The notes under the pieces: model-generated
Database searches by the model: none
Seen by the model: only the letters and a program-made list of their open reading frames with translations
What the model was told of the DNA's origin: nothing
In this document: positions 1 to 11,639 of the stretch, one piece after another
Layout: every line of letters begins with the position of its first letter
Numbering within the stretch: the first letter of the stretch is position 1
DNA from: Rebecca billardiae RCC1528
Taxonomy: Eukaryota > Haptophyta
NCBI GenBank assembly: GCA_965240325.2
Contig: OZ251233.1
Span: forward strand, 992,001 to 1,056,000
Direction: 5' to 3'
Length of the DNA stretch: 64,000 bases
Position numbers and translations under genes: made by a program

Positions 1-246
1 GCGCGGGCCGAGAGTGCCGGCACGGAACAGATCGATGGATTCGGGCGGTTGGCGCGCCTGCTCTGAAGAAGAGTTCTGGGAGACCCTGGCGGAGAGGCAT
101 GACAAGGGGGGCGTGTGGTGAAGTCGGAGACTCAGAGATCGATCAGTCCGGCATCAGTCAGGCGCCGCTGCCCCCGAGCTTGCGACAGCCCGAACAAAGG
201 GCGGCGGCTGCGCTGACGCGCGGCCCCGGCCGCGCAGGCATCGACA

Positions 247-335
247 GGGCGGCAGGGGCGCGCGGAGTGACTAGTGAGCGGGGCACGAACACGATGTCGA
301 CGGCCGTCGGGACCCGCCGCAGACGCGCGCTCCAG
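247..335. repeat. Dispersed repeat, inverted relative of 31155-31240
   Basis: The segment around GGGGCACGAACACGATG and the following GACGGCCGTCGGGACCCGCC reappears, diverged and on the opposite strand, at about 31155-31240. With the pseudogene pair 2500-3800 / 28655-30405 it forms a collinear inverted series (A-B here, B'-A' there). Confidence 0.6.
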
Positions 336-760
336 GCGCCACTGGCCGCGCGCACCTGCCCATCGCCCGCCCTTGCTTGGAGGCGAGAGTCGCGCGGCGC
401 TGGCACCTCCGCCAACGGGCTCCGCAAACCTGCTGCCTTGCGACGACGGCGAGTTTTGATTGAGGCTCGCCAGCTCGGTGCGTCGATCAGTGACTTTGAA
501 ATGGGCTGGCGACGAATAGCTGCGGGTATTTTTTCAATGTCTCGCAGTATTGGAGTTGGTGAGAGTCGTTCTTGCGGCGGCGAGGCCCATATTTATTTAC
601 TATGGTCACACATGAACGACTGAGTCCACCCGTAATTACTCACCCTCGCACACTTGGGCGTGGGTTTCGTTGATTCCTCTGTTCACTATTCAAGACGGCG
701 GACGCGCCCTTTTTCGACGAGGATGCACCTGTAAGGGAGTCTCAAAATTCGAAACTCGGT

Positions 761-885
761 CTCCTCCAGCCCTGAAAATCGTCCCCCGTCCCTTTTTTCT
801 TTGATCAAAGATCTTTTTGAAACGTGGTTCGGGCCCGCTGGTGCGGGCTCCACGCTGCGCGCTTCGCCCTGCACCGCGGGCCAGC
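761..885 (+). repeat. Dispersed repeat module, copy 1 of 3
   Basis: Shares the blocks AAAATCGTCCCCCGTCCC, TTTGATCAAAGATCTTTTTG and GCCCTGCACCGCGGGCCA with 15832-15955 (same strand) and about 28296-28425 (opposite strand, inside the TIR element). It is probably a fragment of the same mobile family. This copy is the most diverged and covers only part of the module. Confidence 0.75.
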
Positions 886-1043
886 ATGACCACTAATACT
901 AACGGTGGCGGGCCCCGAGCCTCGGCGTGAGCGGTCATTCACTCATATTGCCGCCTAATTGTTGGCGGCACCGCTCACTCCACGCCAGTGAGTCACTGCT
1001 CAGCCGATCATCGACCAGTTATTCGATCGGTCTGGAAACTCTT

Positions 1044-1108
1044 GATATATATATATCTATATATAGATAGATATATATAGATAGATAGATAGATAGATAT
1101 AATATACA
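1044..1108. repeat. AT / GATA microsatellite
   Basis: Alternating TA runs followed by a GATA tetranucleotide run of about seven units. It stands out as an AT-rich island in GC-rich DNA. Confidence 0.95.
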
Positions 1109-2499
1109 TACTACGGGGCGCTCTGAGTGGTCCAACGAGCAAACATCGTTCGCAAGTTTCGCGGAACTTCCAAAGGAAGTGGAACTTCGCTTCACCCCCC
1201 GTCCGCCGCCTGAACGCGCCGCGCGCGAGCGCGTGCGTCACGATGCTGCCGGCGCGAGCCGCCAGGTGGGGGCGCGTCATCCCTGGCATGGACTGGCTCG
1301 CCTCCTGAGCGCGGTCGAGCTCTCCAATCGAGACTCACCACCCTGCACACTCGACCCGACCGACGCCGGCGTTGATCCAGAGTCGGCGGCACGGGCCTGG
1401 TATGCGCACGCGCGTACCGCCGAGTGCGGGGATGATTTGCGCAAAGCAGCCAGGTGGGATTGCGCCACGACTCACATTCTGTCTGCTCCTCCGCCCGCTC
1501 CCTCTTCCCGCGCGCGGATCGCGCGTGCGCAGCAGGATTGTGTTGGCAAGGCTCTCGGGCAGCCGCCTGGACTGCAACCGGGTGCCTCGCGGGCGTGGTC
1601 GGCGACAGTCGAAGCCGTCTGGCGGCGCGCGCGGCGTGCGCGGTGAGTGGCCAGTACCTGGTCTTCGCACCCACCGCGCGCGTCGGTCTCCAACGCCTTC
1701 CTTCAGTCCCAACACGGGGGCCGTTTGCTGAGCACGTGTCGTCGTCTCTGGGCGCCGCTACGTGCTGCTCTTTGAGCACGCGCTCTGGCCGAACGCGAGG
1801 GTGCGCATCCTCGCGCGCGCGCCACGCGATTCAATACCGCATATGCCACCTCCGCACGCGCGCGTATCACCCTCACCGTCCCGCACGCTCCGCTCGGCAA
1901 CGCGTCGCGTGCGCAGGCTCGCATTCAGTTGGTCGGCTCAGCTCATTCTCTGCGCGCATGCGACGAGAAGGCCCTCAGCCGCGCACGTTGTTGCCTTCTC
2001 GATGTCGCCCAGCCATGGCGAGTGCGCGCAGCAGCACACCGACCATCTCGAACCTGTTCACACCAGCACGCGCGCGCGCGCTCGGGCCGTCGCTGCACTG
2101 TTTCGGCTGTCTCGAAAGGGCTGCCTGAGCTGCGCAGAGCGGCGGCTGGCGCGCAGACCCTGGTGGCGTTGTCCGCCCTGGTCGTCGGCACGCGTGCTGC
2201 CGAACGAACCCAACAAACGCGGCGCCTGCAGCACGTCTGGATCGGCGTCACGGAGCCATTTGCGGATGGCCGGTTTGGCAGTCGTGCCCGGCGCTGCGCA
2301 CCGACCCCGAACGGAGGCCCGCGGGACCCAAAATCAGGGTCCGACGCACGGTTGGGGGGCAGGGACCTGGCTCAGACCACGAGTCCGAGCCCGCCCGAGG
2401 TAGCCAGTGACGTCCGACGCGTCAGGCTGCGCCTGACGCGCGATTACAGCGTTTTAGCTAAGTTTGCTCGGTCCGTCAGTGGGGCCGCCCCGTAGTACA

Positions 2500-3800
2500 T
2501 ATGACCGCGTTCCGCGGTCCTTCCGTAGAACCAACGCAGTTAGGGGCCCGCGGTGCACCCTCCGTCGGCTGCTCGGCTGCTCAATGTCGTATGAAGATTT
2601 ATAATGGGCCAGGCCCAGTGGCAGTGGCAGTCTGCGAGACGCGTCACGCAAGTTGGCAGTCCAGCTTGCCCGCCGCGTGCGCCGCGGCCGCGATCTCGTC
2701 GCCGTCCATGTCCTCGAACAGCTTGGCGGCGTTGGCGATGCGTCGGGACTTGGCGCGCTCGTCCGATTTGTTCATCGCACCCGCCGCCGCGGCGCCGCCC
2801 TCGTCCCGCTGCTTGCGCTTGCCGAGGCGGTTGGAGTTGCCGCGCATCGACCGCGAGCGCGCCGCGTGCGCGCATGCGCCGCCGCCCCGGTGCGCTCCGC
2901 TGCCAGCGCCTTGCGTACCTTACGGCGCCGAAAACGGATCCGGCGCTCAGCGTTGCGCAGCGCGCGTGTGTCCTGGTCGCACGCCTCGCACACGAGCAGC
3001 AGCGCCAGCGCCATCTGCGCGTCCTCGTCGACCTCGGCCGAGTGCAGCGTCACGGGCGCGCCGCCCGCGCGTGCCGCCATCTCCTCGCGCTGCAGCTGCT
3101 CTGCGATGGCGCGGTCGCTGCGCAGCTGCTCGGCCAGCGGGTCGGGCGCGGCGGAGCGCTGCTCGCGCAGGCGGAGCGCGGCGGCGGACGTACTCCTCCA
3201 GCGCGGCCTACTCGTCGTTCAGCGGCGCGCCGGGCCGGCAGCGCGCCCGTGATCGCCGACCGCGTCCGACCGAGAGCCGCGCGCGGCCATGTGTGCGCGC
3301 AGCTCCGCCGTCTCCTCCTACGAGATCATGCCTGCGCGGCGGCGGCGGCGGCGCGGCCGGGGTAGCGCATGCGCGAGGTGCGTCAACAGTCAGCGCCGTA
3401 CGGCTGGTCGGCGCGCCACGTGCCCGTCGCGCGCGCACGCGCGCGCGCGCGCCGCGCACAGACTCTCCTGGATGCGCTGATGCACCTGGCCCGAGAGCAG
3501 CGGGTTGTTGCAGCTCGGGCAGAACGCCCGCACCGCCATCTGCGGCGCCAGCACCTGCTCCTTCGCGTCGCGCAGTGTCGCAGTCGTCACGCGGCCTGCG
3601 GTCCGCGCGTGCACGCGGTCGCGGTAGAGTTTCGCCCGGTGTCGTTTCAGAACGGCCCGATGTCGTGCGTCCCCAAGCGCATCAACGCGTTCCGCATGCC
3701 GAGCCGGTTCGCGTGCGCGTCCAGGAATCAGGATTTCTGATCTGTCTTGCGCGACAAGTGCGCGCGCGCCCGCGCCCCCGCGTTTGACTGCGGTCGAGGC
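2500..3800 (-). pseudogene. Internally deleted copy of the TIR-element gene
   Basis: Read on the minus strand, this is a close copy of the gene-like body at 28655-30405. Shared peptides include RAFCPSCNNPLLSGQVHQRIQ's CPSCNN core and the KLFEDMDGDEIAAAAHAAGK segment. About 440 bp present in the other copy (around 29005-29440) are missing here: the frame after VHQRIQ jumps straight into a GC-alternating run. Coding frames are broken, so it is a pseudogene. The copy ends at a hairpin-like GACCGCG-TTC-CGCGGTC near 2502-2518, and the roughly 410-bp terminal repeats of the full element are absent. No function is recognised. The CPSC motif hints at a zinc-binding loop but is too little to name a family. 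Confidence 0.65.
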
Positions 3801-3843
3801 GGTGACAGCTCAGGCAGGCGAGATCCAGACTCCAGTACTACTT

Positions 3844-4306
3844 TGGGGCGATGGCCGACGCGACGGGAGTGGTGGGTTTGGCAGTCCGCGGCGGTTATCG
3901 CGTTATGACTGCCGCGTCGCTGCTCCGCCGCCGCCCGTGCCCCTCCCCGCTAGGTGGGCGTATACCTGGCCGGACGCGGGCTCGGCGCTCGCAGCGGCAT
4001 CGCCGGAGTGACCGCACGGTGACGAGATGTGAGTCGGAAGCAGCTCGCCTTTGCGGCGCGGGTACCAAGCGGAAAGTGAGCGTACCTGCAGGAGGGCCGA
4101 CCCTCGGCGTGACAGGCGCACCTTCGGGGCCGGTCAGGGCAGCCCACGTCGTGCAGCCGACCGCTTCCGCCGCGACTGCCCCCCGGCGCACCCTGCCCCG
4201 GCCGACGCCTGAGCACAGCGGCCCCGCCCGGGCCCGGGGCCCCCGGGCGGCAGGCCGCGGCGGCGCCGGCACACTCACGGACAGCCAGCGGCGCTCCTCC
4301 GCCTCC
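3844..4306 (+). repeat. 463-bp direct repeat, copy 1
   Basis: Identical, as far as I can compare by eye, to 7793-8255, which lies 3949 bp downstream on the same strand. Flanking sequence on both sides is unrelated. The identical open frames (for example 127 codons on the minus strand) are proline/arginine-rich and match nothing known. Identity in fast-changing DNA implies recent duplication or gene conversion. Confidence 0.9.
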
Positions 4307-5330
4307 TTCGCTCCCCGTTCCTCGTTGTCCCCCCCTGGCGTGGTGCGCGTGCATCACGCTCGAACTCTCACGATGCTGCTTCGGCGTCCTTCTGCGGCGG
4401 CATCCGACGGTCGTGCGCACTGCGAGGCGGAGCGCGAGGTGCTGGGCACTGCCGTCCGTCGTGCTCCCTCCTCCTCATGGCCCACTGCTTTACTCGAGGG
4501 GAACGCTCAGCGCCTTCTGCTTCTCTCATCCGCTCGTGCGCGACCACGCTTGTGCTGGGTGTCCTTCTGAGGCGTCCGGTGGCCGGGCGCACATCGGGGA
4601 CGCACATCGGGGTGGTAAGTGAGGTGCCGGTGCGCTGCCGTCCGTCGTGCGCGCTCCTCGCTCATCTCCACCTGCTTCGCTCGAGCGTGGGCGCGCTCGG
4701 CGCTGTCTGCCTCGCTCGCGCGCGAGCGCATTTTGGCGCTGGACGAGACTCGTGCGCATCCATGCTGCTTCTGCGTCCATCGGCAGCGTCCGGCGGCTGG
4801 GCGCACGGCGGGGCGGCGCCAGCGGGCGTGTGTCGGGCACGCTCCACGCTCCTCACCAGCTGCTGCGCGCTCGCGGGGGCGTACTCAACAACACGCTCCT
4901 CACCAGCTGCTGCGCGCTCGCGGGGGCGCGCTCAACAACACCTTCTGCCCTTTGTCCGAGCTGGAGCGCATGTCGGCGGCGCGGGCAGTGAGCGCACACA
5001 TGCTACTTCGGCGTCCCGTTCTCGGCCATCTGTTGGGCGGCCGGCGGGGCGGCGCGTGAGGTGTCGTTGCGCTGTCGTCCGTCGGGCACACTCGTCGCTC
5101 ATCACCTTCTACTTCGCTTGAGCGGAACCGCGCGCTTCATCACCTTCGATCTGCCCCCCGCTCGAGCGAGCGCGCTTCTTCGGCGCGGGCCCCTCGGGGC
5201 GCAACAGCGGAGCCGCGCGCGCTCCGCGTGTTCGCGCTCGCCGCACGCCGCTGCCGCGCTGCAAGCACGCCGCCGCCACTCGCCGCCGCACGACTCACCC
5301 TTCTCTACAGCTCGCCGTCGCTCACTCGCG
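4307..5330. other. Degenerate repeat region without genes
   Basis: Contains loosely repeated blocks such as the TGCGCTGYCGTCCGTCG type near 4630 and 5067, CTTCGCTCGAGCG near 4675 and related blocks, and a 47-bp tandem duplication. No frame looks coding. Confidence 0.6.
4846..4942 (+). repeat. 47-bp tandem duplication (two copies)
   Basis: Two adjacent copies of a unit starting ACGCTCCTCACCAGCTGC, differing at one or two positions. The second copy runs into unrelated DNA. Confidence 0.85.
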
Positions 5331-5410
5331 CGTCTATCTGTCTATCTATCTGTCTATCTATCTGTCTATCTGTCTATCTGTCTATCTGTCTATCTGTCTA
5401 TCTGTCTATC
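5331..5410. repeat. TCTA/TCTG microsatellite
   Basis: Twenty or so tetranucleotides alternating TCTA and TCTG, directly before the minisatellite. Confidence 0.95.
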
Positions 5411-5454
5411 CCTCGCGCGCGCGCCGATCATCATGCGCCGATCATCGTGTGCGC

Positions 5455-6110
5455 ACCCTATCTTCTCCGCGCGTCACTTGCGCCTATCTCATCTCCGCGC
5501 GTTACTTGCGCCTACTATCTACTTCTCCGCGCGTTACTTGCGCCTGTCTCCGCGCGTCACTTGCGCCTATCTACTTCTCCGCGCGTTACTTGCGCCTACT
5601 ATATCTACTTCCCCACGCGTTACTTGCGCCTGTCTCCGCGCGTCACTTGCGCCTATACCTCCTCCGCGCGTTACTTGCGCCTATACTATCTACTTCTCCG
5701 CGCGTTACTTGCGCCTGTCTCCGCGCTACTTGCGCCTACTATATCTTCTCCGCGCGTTTACTTGCGCCTATCTTCTCCGCGCGTTACTTGCGCCTGTCTC
5801 CGCGCGTTACTTGCGCCTACTATATCTTCTCCGCGCGTTACTTGCGCCTATCTTCTCCGCGCGTTACTTGCGCCTGTCTCCGCGCGTTACTTGCGCCTAC
5901 TATATCTTCTCCGCGCGTTTACTTGCGCCTATCTTCTCCGCGCGTTACTTGCGCCTGTCTCCGCGCGTTACTTGCGCCTACTATATCTTCTCCGCGCGTT
6001 ACTTGCGCCTATCTTCTCCGCGCGTTACTTGCGCCTATCTCCTCCGCGCGTTACTTGCGCCTATGTCCTCCGCGCCTATCGTCTCCGCGCGCATCTTCTC
6101 CGCGCGTCAC
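5455..6110 (+). repeat. Minisatellite with core CCGCGCGTTACTTGCGCCTA
   Basis: More than 20 tandem units of about 22-40 bp built on TCTCCGCGCGTTACTTGCG CCT, with variable spacers (ATCTT, GTC, ACTATATCTT). A higher-order pattern of short and long units repeats at about 110-120 bp in the second half. The open frames across it are only the repeat read in all frames. Confidence 0.95.
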
Positions 6111-7792
6111 TCGCACCTGTCTTCTCATGCGCGCGCGCCGATCATCATCATGTGCGCGCGCCGATCATCACTTCGTGCTCAGCGTAACCATCGCATCATC
6201 ATCCGGGTGCCGAGCGTGCCATCATCGCACACACCTTTCGGCGCGCTTACATGGGCGTACGTGGTGTCTGTGGCCGGGGCGTGGGGGACGACGTCGTCGG
6301 CGGGCTGGCGTTGATACCCGCGCGCGCCGATCATCATTCGTGCTCCGCGCAACCATCATCATCATTCGGGTGCCGAGTGCGCCATCCTCGCGCGCACCTT
6401 TCGGCGCGCTTACATGGGTGTACGTGGTGTCTGTGGCCGGGGTGTCGGGGACGACGTTGTCGGCGGGCCGGCGTTGATACCTGCGCCGCGTGGCGGCTCT
6501 GGCGGATGCAGCTCTCGCCGGTCGGCTGCCACTGCAGCGGGGCGCGCGCGCTGCTGGGCGTTTTCGGGCGCGAAAAGCGACGTGGCCCGCTGGCCACCTG
6601 CGGCGCTTTCACCTGGCCTTGGTCTTCCTCGCTCGTCACCTTCTGCGTCGCTCGAGCGCGCACGCGCTCATCGTCGTCAATCACCTCCTGTCTATCGCTC
6701 GAACCGCTGCTTTCCGTTCCGTTCCGTTTCTACGCGCGTTCCTTTCCTCACGCCGAGCGTGCCTGGCCCTTCCCGCCACGCGCCACGCGTTCCTCTCCCA
6801 TTCCTGTGCCATCTTCCTCACTCATCACCTCCTGCTTCGCTCGAGCGCTCGAACGTGGTCGCGTTCATCGTCAATCGCCTTGTGCCTCTCGCGCGAGCCG
6901 TTGCGGCGAATTCGTCACGCGCGCGCATGGTCATGCGCGCGCGCCGATCATCGCGTGACGATCATCATGCGCGCGCACCGACCAGCGCCGATCATCATGC
7001 GCGCGCGCCGTCATGCGCGCGCGCCGAGTATCATGCGCCGTTTATCATGCGCGCGCTCCGATCCGCCCGCGCGTGCACCGCTCATCGTGCGCGCGCACCG
7101 ATCGTCATTCGTGCGCCGCACGGCCATCACCATTCGCGCACCGTGCGCGTCACCTCGCACGCCCCTTTTCGGCGCGCTTTCACGGGCGCTCGTGCGGTCT
7201 GCAGGCGCGTGGTTGACGACGTTGTCGGCAAGCCGACGTCGATACCTGCGCCTCATGTCGGCTCGGGTGTGTTCCGCGACGGCTCGGGCGCATGCGCTCT
7301 CGCCGGCCGGCGGCGGCGGCGGCGGTGCGCGCGTGCTGCTGGGCGGTTTCGTCGGGCAAGTGGACGGCGTGGCCTGCGGGTCACCTGCAGCGCTTCGCCT
7401 GGCCTGTGCCGGCGCGCGACGACGGGCGGGTTACGCCAGTGGTCCTGTGGTCCGCCGGTCGCTGCGGGCTCTCGGCGACCTCTGGCAGGGGCTGAGCGCT
7501 GGGGGGGAGGGGGGGGGGGCACCCAGTCCGCCGCTCCGCGGCCTCACACCGGCGGCGTGCGGCGTGGTGGTGGGCAGGGCGCTGCGCCTCTGGGGGTCGG
7601 GGCCGGGCCTGGCCTCGGCCGCGCCGGCCGACGCCGGCCACGCCGGCGTGGCGCCTGGCGCTGCGCCTCTTTGGGCGGGCGCTGCCTCGCCGCCCTGCCC
7701 CCCCCCGTGGCGACTGGCGGCCCCAGGCAACCCCTGCATCCGCCTATCGTAAACACCGGATCGCCAGAAGGAGCGCGACGCGCGCGCGGTTA
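6111..7792. other. Region of diverged ~165-bp repeats, no gene
   Basis: A block of about 165 bp (CATTCGTGC..., then TTCGGCGCGCTTACATGGG, then GGGACGACGT and GCGTTGATACC) occurs at about 6165-6320, 6330-6485 and, more diverged, 7090-7250. Between them are runs of GATCATCATGCGCGCGC (6925-7090). A 50-bp block at about 7675-7725 recurs at 8340-8390. Open frames are not convincing as genes. Confidence 0.65.
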
Positions 7793-8255
7793 TGGGGCGA
7801 TGGCCGACGCGACGGGAGTGGTGGGTTTGGCAGTCCGCGGCGGTTATCGCGTTATGACTGCCGCGTCGCTGCTCCGCCGCCGCCCGTGCCCCTCCCCGCT
7901 AGGTGGGCGTATACCTGGCCGGACGCGGGCTCGGCGCTCGCAGCGGCATCGCCGGAGTGACCGCACGGTGACGAGATGTGAGTCGGAAGCAGCTCGCCTT
8001 TGCGGCGCGGGTACCAAGCGGAAAGTGAGCGTACCTGCAGGAGGGCCGACCCTCGGCGTGACAGGCGCACCTTCGGGGCCGGTCAGGGCAGCCCACGTCG
8101 TGCAGCCGACCGCTTCCGCCGCGACTGCCCCCCGGCGCACCCTGCCCCGGCCGACGCCTGAGCACAGCGGCCCCGCCCGGGCCCGGGGCCCCCGGGCGGC
8201 AGGCCGCGGCGGCGCCGGCACACTCACGGACAGCCAGCGGCGCTCCTCCGCCTCC
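7793..8255 (+). repeat. 463-bp direct repeat, copy 2
   Basis: Second identical copy of 3844-4306. It ends about 145 bp before the left arm of the large inverted repeat. Confidence 0.9.
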
Positions 8256-8400
8256 CGCCCGCCCTCCCTGGCGTGGGATCGCCGCGCTGGGGTGGGTGCG
8301 GCTTGAGTCAGCGTCCACGGGGGGGGCGATGTGCTGCCGGGCGGGCGCTGCCTCGCCGCCCTGCCCCCCCCCGTGGCGACTGGCGGCCCCGCGCCGCAGA

Positions 8401-11270
8401 AGAGTCACTACAAAAAGTCTCCGCCAGCGGAGCATCCGGGCAAGGGGCCCAGACCCTCCGCCGGCGGAGATTTTTGTGGCCACGAAAAATCCCCGCTGGC
8501 GGAGCATGGAATGCTCCGCTGGCGGAGCCTGGGCTTGCAGGAATGACACAACAAACGTACTAGTTATGGTATCAGAAGTCTGTCAACCACCGAACAGCAG
8601 TCACCTCCGCTGGCGGAGCTCGCTAATGAGCCATGCCTTTTGTAAACTAATACACTCGGCACTTGAACTGAGCTCCGCTGGCGGAGCTTCGGGGGCGCCG
8701 AATGCCATTCTTGATGACCCACCTGACTTGAACTGAGCTCCGCTGGCGGAGCGTCGGTGGTCAGCGCCGTGTGTCATATCGGAGAAATAATGCTAAGCCT
8801 TTCAACGCATTCATACTCTGCTGTGCCACACATTCAACCTCCGCTGGCGGAGCTCACTGGCCTATTCGACTTGAACTGAGCTCCACTGGTGGAGCCTCGG
8901 CTGCGCCGAATGTCCTTAATCGATGACCCACTCTCGACTTGAGCTGAGCTCCCCTGGCGGAGCTTTGGTGGCGCCGCATGTCATATTGGAGTAACGCGGA
9001 AGCGTCAACCGTAGTCATATCTATATTGAGACTCAACCTCCGCTGGCGGAGCTCGCGGACCTACTAGTATTCAACTTTAACTGAGCTCCGCTGGCGGAGC
9101 CTCGGCTGTGTCGAATGTCCTTATCGATGGCCGACGTCTTGACTTGAGCTGAGCTCCGCTGGCGGAGCTTTGGTGGCGCCGCATGCCATTTATGGGAATA
9201 ATGTGAAGCCGTTAACCATAATCATATCCATATTGACACTCAACCTCCGCTGGCGGAGCTCACGGACCTATTCGACTTGAGCTGAGCTCCACTGGCGGAG
9301 CTTTGGTGGCGCCGCATATCATATTGGAGTAATGCGAAGCCGTCAACCGTAATCATACGTATCCATATTGATACTCAACCTCCGCTGGCGGAGCTCACTG
9401 GCCTATTCGACTTGAACTGAGCTCCGCTGGCGGAGCCTCGGCTCCGCCGAATGTCCTTATCGATGGCCCACGTCTTGACTTGAGCTGAGCTCCGCTGGCG
9501 GAGCTTTGGTGGCGCCGCATGTCATATTGGAGTAATGCAAAGCCATTAACTACCGTAATCATATCCATATTGACACTCAACCTCCGCTGGCGGAGCTCGC
9601 GGGCCTATTCAACTTGAACTGAGCTCCGCTGGCGGAGCCTCGGCTGCGCCGAATGTCCTTATCGATGGCCCGCTTGACTTGAGCTGAGCTCCGCTGGCGG
9701 AGCTTTGGTGGCGCCGCATGTCATATTGGAGTAATGCAAAGCCGTTAACTACCGTAATCATATCCATATTGACACTCAACCTCCGCTGGCGGAGCTCGCG
9801 GGCCTATTCAACTTGAACTGAGCTCCGCTGGCGGAGCCTCGGCTGCGCCGAATGTCCTTATCGATGGCCCACGACTTGACTTGAGCTGAGCTCCGCTGGC
9901 GGAGCTTTGGTGGCGCCGAATGTCATATTGGAGTAATGCGAAGTCGTTAACCGTAATACTATCCATATTGACACTCAACCTCCGCTGGCGGAGCTCACGG
10001 GCCTATTCAACTTGAACTGAGCTCCGCTGGCGGAGCCTCTGCTTGTGGTTTGCTGCAATTGGGGCTGGGCAGCCTGGGCTCAGCATGGGGCAGCTGTTCA
10101 CAGCCCAGGCGGGGCGTCACCGCCTGTGAGCCGTCGGTGGGCAGGGCCGACGGCGTCGCAGAGCTCATGCGTGGGAGCAGCGCGTCGAGGAAGCGATCAA
10201 GGTCGAGAAGGAAGGGGCAAGCAGCAGGGGCTGCCTGTACGTTTGTACATGCCTCCACACCGGTGCACATCACCCTTGCTCACTGCAGTCGTGAACAGTG
10301 CTGCCACTCATCTCATCATCGCTCACCATGCAGTGACGGCCGAGCTGCGGCGAACTCTCACAGGCACCGAACACGCATCGGCTGTGCCCGCTGGTGCTGG
10401 TATGCGCTGTCCTCTACTTGCTGTCGGACAGCAAGGAGACGGCACAGCCGCATCTGCGAGCGGGCGAGGTGATGCTGTCCAGTGTCCTCTGCTCAGCGAG
10501 GCTGAGAGGCTGAGCACGGATCACGGATAGTGAGCCCTGGTATCTCAACGCATCCAGGAGAGCAGTTGGTGCATGCCTGTGCTCAGACGTGCAGGACCAA
10601 CCATCCGGTGCTGATTCAAGCACCCGCGCCAACAGCGGCGGCACTCAACTCCACGCTGCTGATGCGGCCGCACAGCTGCAGGGATGGTACCACGGCGGGC
10701 GACGGCGGGCGCTGCAGCTGGCAGCTCGGTGGTGCCTGCCCGAGGGGCCTGGGCGCCGGGCGCACCGAGCGCGATGACGCCTCTCGCATCGCCTAGCGCG
10801 CTGGAGCCGCTGTCATCCGATGCTGCTGTGCCCGCGCCCAGCTTGGGCTGCAGCAGCTGCGCTCGACTCCGCGCCGAGTGCGGCGGCAGCAGCGGGGATG
10901 GTGCCACCGCGGGCTGCGGCAGGCGCTGCGGCTGGCAGCTCGGTGGTGCGCGCCCGATGGGCCTGGGCGCTGGGCACAGCGAGCGCGGTGACGCTGCTCG
11001 CCTCGCCCAGCGCGCTGGAGCCGCTGCCATCGCGCGCTGCGCTGCCCGCGCCCAGCTTGGGCTGCCGCAGCTGCACTCAACTCCTCGCCGAGTGCGGCGG
11101 CAGCAGCAGGGATGGTACCACGCGGGCGGCGGCTATCACTTTGGCTGGCAGCTCGGTGGTGCCTGCCCGAGGGGCCTGGGCGGTGGACGCACCGAGCGCG
11201 ATGACGTTGCTCGCCTCGCCCAGCGCGCTGGAGCCGCTGCCATCCGGCGCTGCGGTGTCCGCGGCTCCGC
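8401..11270 (+). repeat. Large inverted repeat, left arm
   Basis: This arm reappears on the opposite strand at about 12700-15378. The outermost match is AGTCACTACAAAAA here against TTTTTGTAGTGACT there. It has three zones: a palindrome array (8420-10040), a unique part of about 600 bp (10040-10640) that is almost identical between arms, and a tandem array of about 215-bp units (10660 onward) in which the arms diverge. The left palindrome zone is about 200 bp longer than the right, equal to one repeat unit. Confidence 0.9.
8420..10040. repeat. Array of CTCCGCTGGCGGAG palindromes, left arm
   Basis: About 25 copies of a 14-bp dyad with 6-bp arms and a 2-bp centre. The regular part (from about 9039) is a tandem array of ~200-bp units. 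Each unit has three palindromes followed by characteristic spacers: CCTATTCAACTTGAACT, GAATGTCCTTATCGATGG, and CATATTGGAGTAATGC with CATATTGACACTCAAC. Spacers vary more than the palindromes. Nothing here looks protein-coding. Confidence 0.95.
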
Positions 11271-11560
11271 GCCCCGCCGGGGCAGCTAGCTGTCACAGCT
11301 GGCAGCTGCGCTCGACTCCGCGCCAGTGGGAGGGATGATGCCTCGGCGGGTGGTGGCGGTCGATGCAGCTGGCAGCTCGGTGGTGCGCGCCCGAGGGGCG
11401 TGACCGGCCTAGGCAGCAGCAGCTGCGCTGGACTCCGCGCCGATTGTGGCTGCAGCAGCAGGGAAGGCGCCACTGGCTGCGGCGGAGGTGGATGCAGCGA
11501 TCAGCTCGGTTGTGTGCGCGCGAGGGGCCTGGGCGGCAGACGCGCCCAATGCGGTGACGC
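10660..11560. repeat. Tandem ~215-bp GC-rich repeats, left inner arm
   Basis: Four diverged units, each containing GCAGCTCGGTGGTGC followed by a variant of CCCGAGGGGCCTGGGCG, near 10720, 10940, 11150 and 11370. On the minus strand they read as alanine-rich peptide repeats, but the frame is not kept between units and stops interrupt it. I treat them as satellite-like DNA. Confidence 0.8.
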
Positions 11561-11639
11561 CGATGCACGCGTCCGATATGCTGGCCAGCAGCAGCCGTTG
11601 TGACACTTCTTCCGCCGGCTGACGGCAGCAGGCGGTACC

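Larger units (their letters stand above)
1..2499. other. GC-rich stretch with no recognisable gene
   Basis: Open frames here are arginine/alanine-rich on both strands and match no family I know; they look like by-products of base composition. The region holds a GATA microsatellite and two dispersed-repeat fragments, listed separately. Nothing else is supported. Confidence 0.6.

Noticed and set aside
8420-10040. CRISPR-like array of short repeats and spacers
   Set aside because: The repeat is only 14 bp, spacers are themselves repeated in ~200-bp units, and the genome is eukaryotic.
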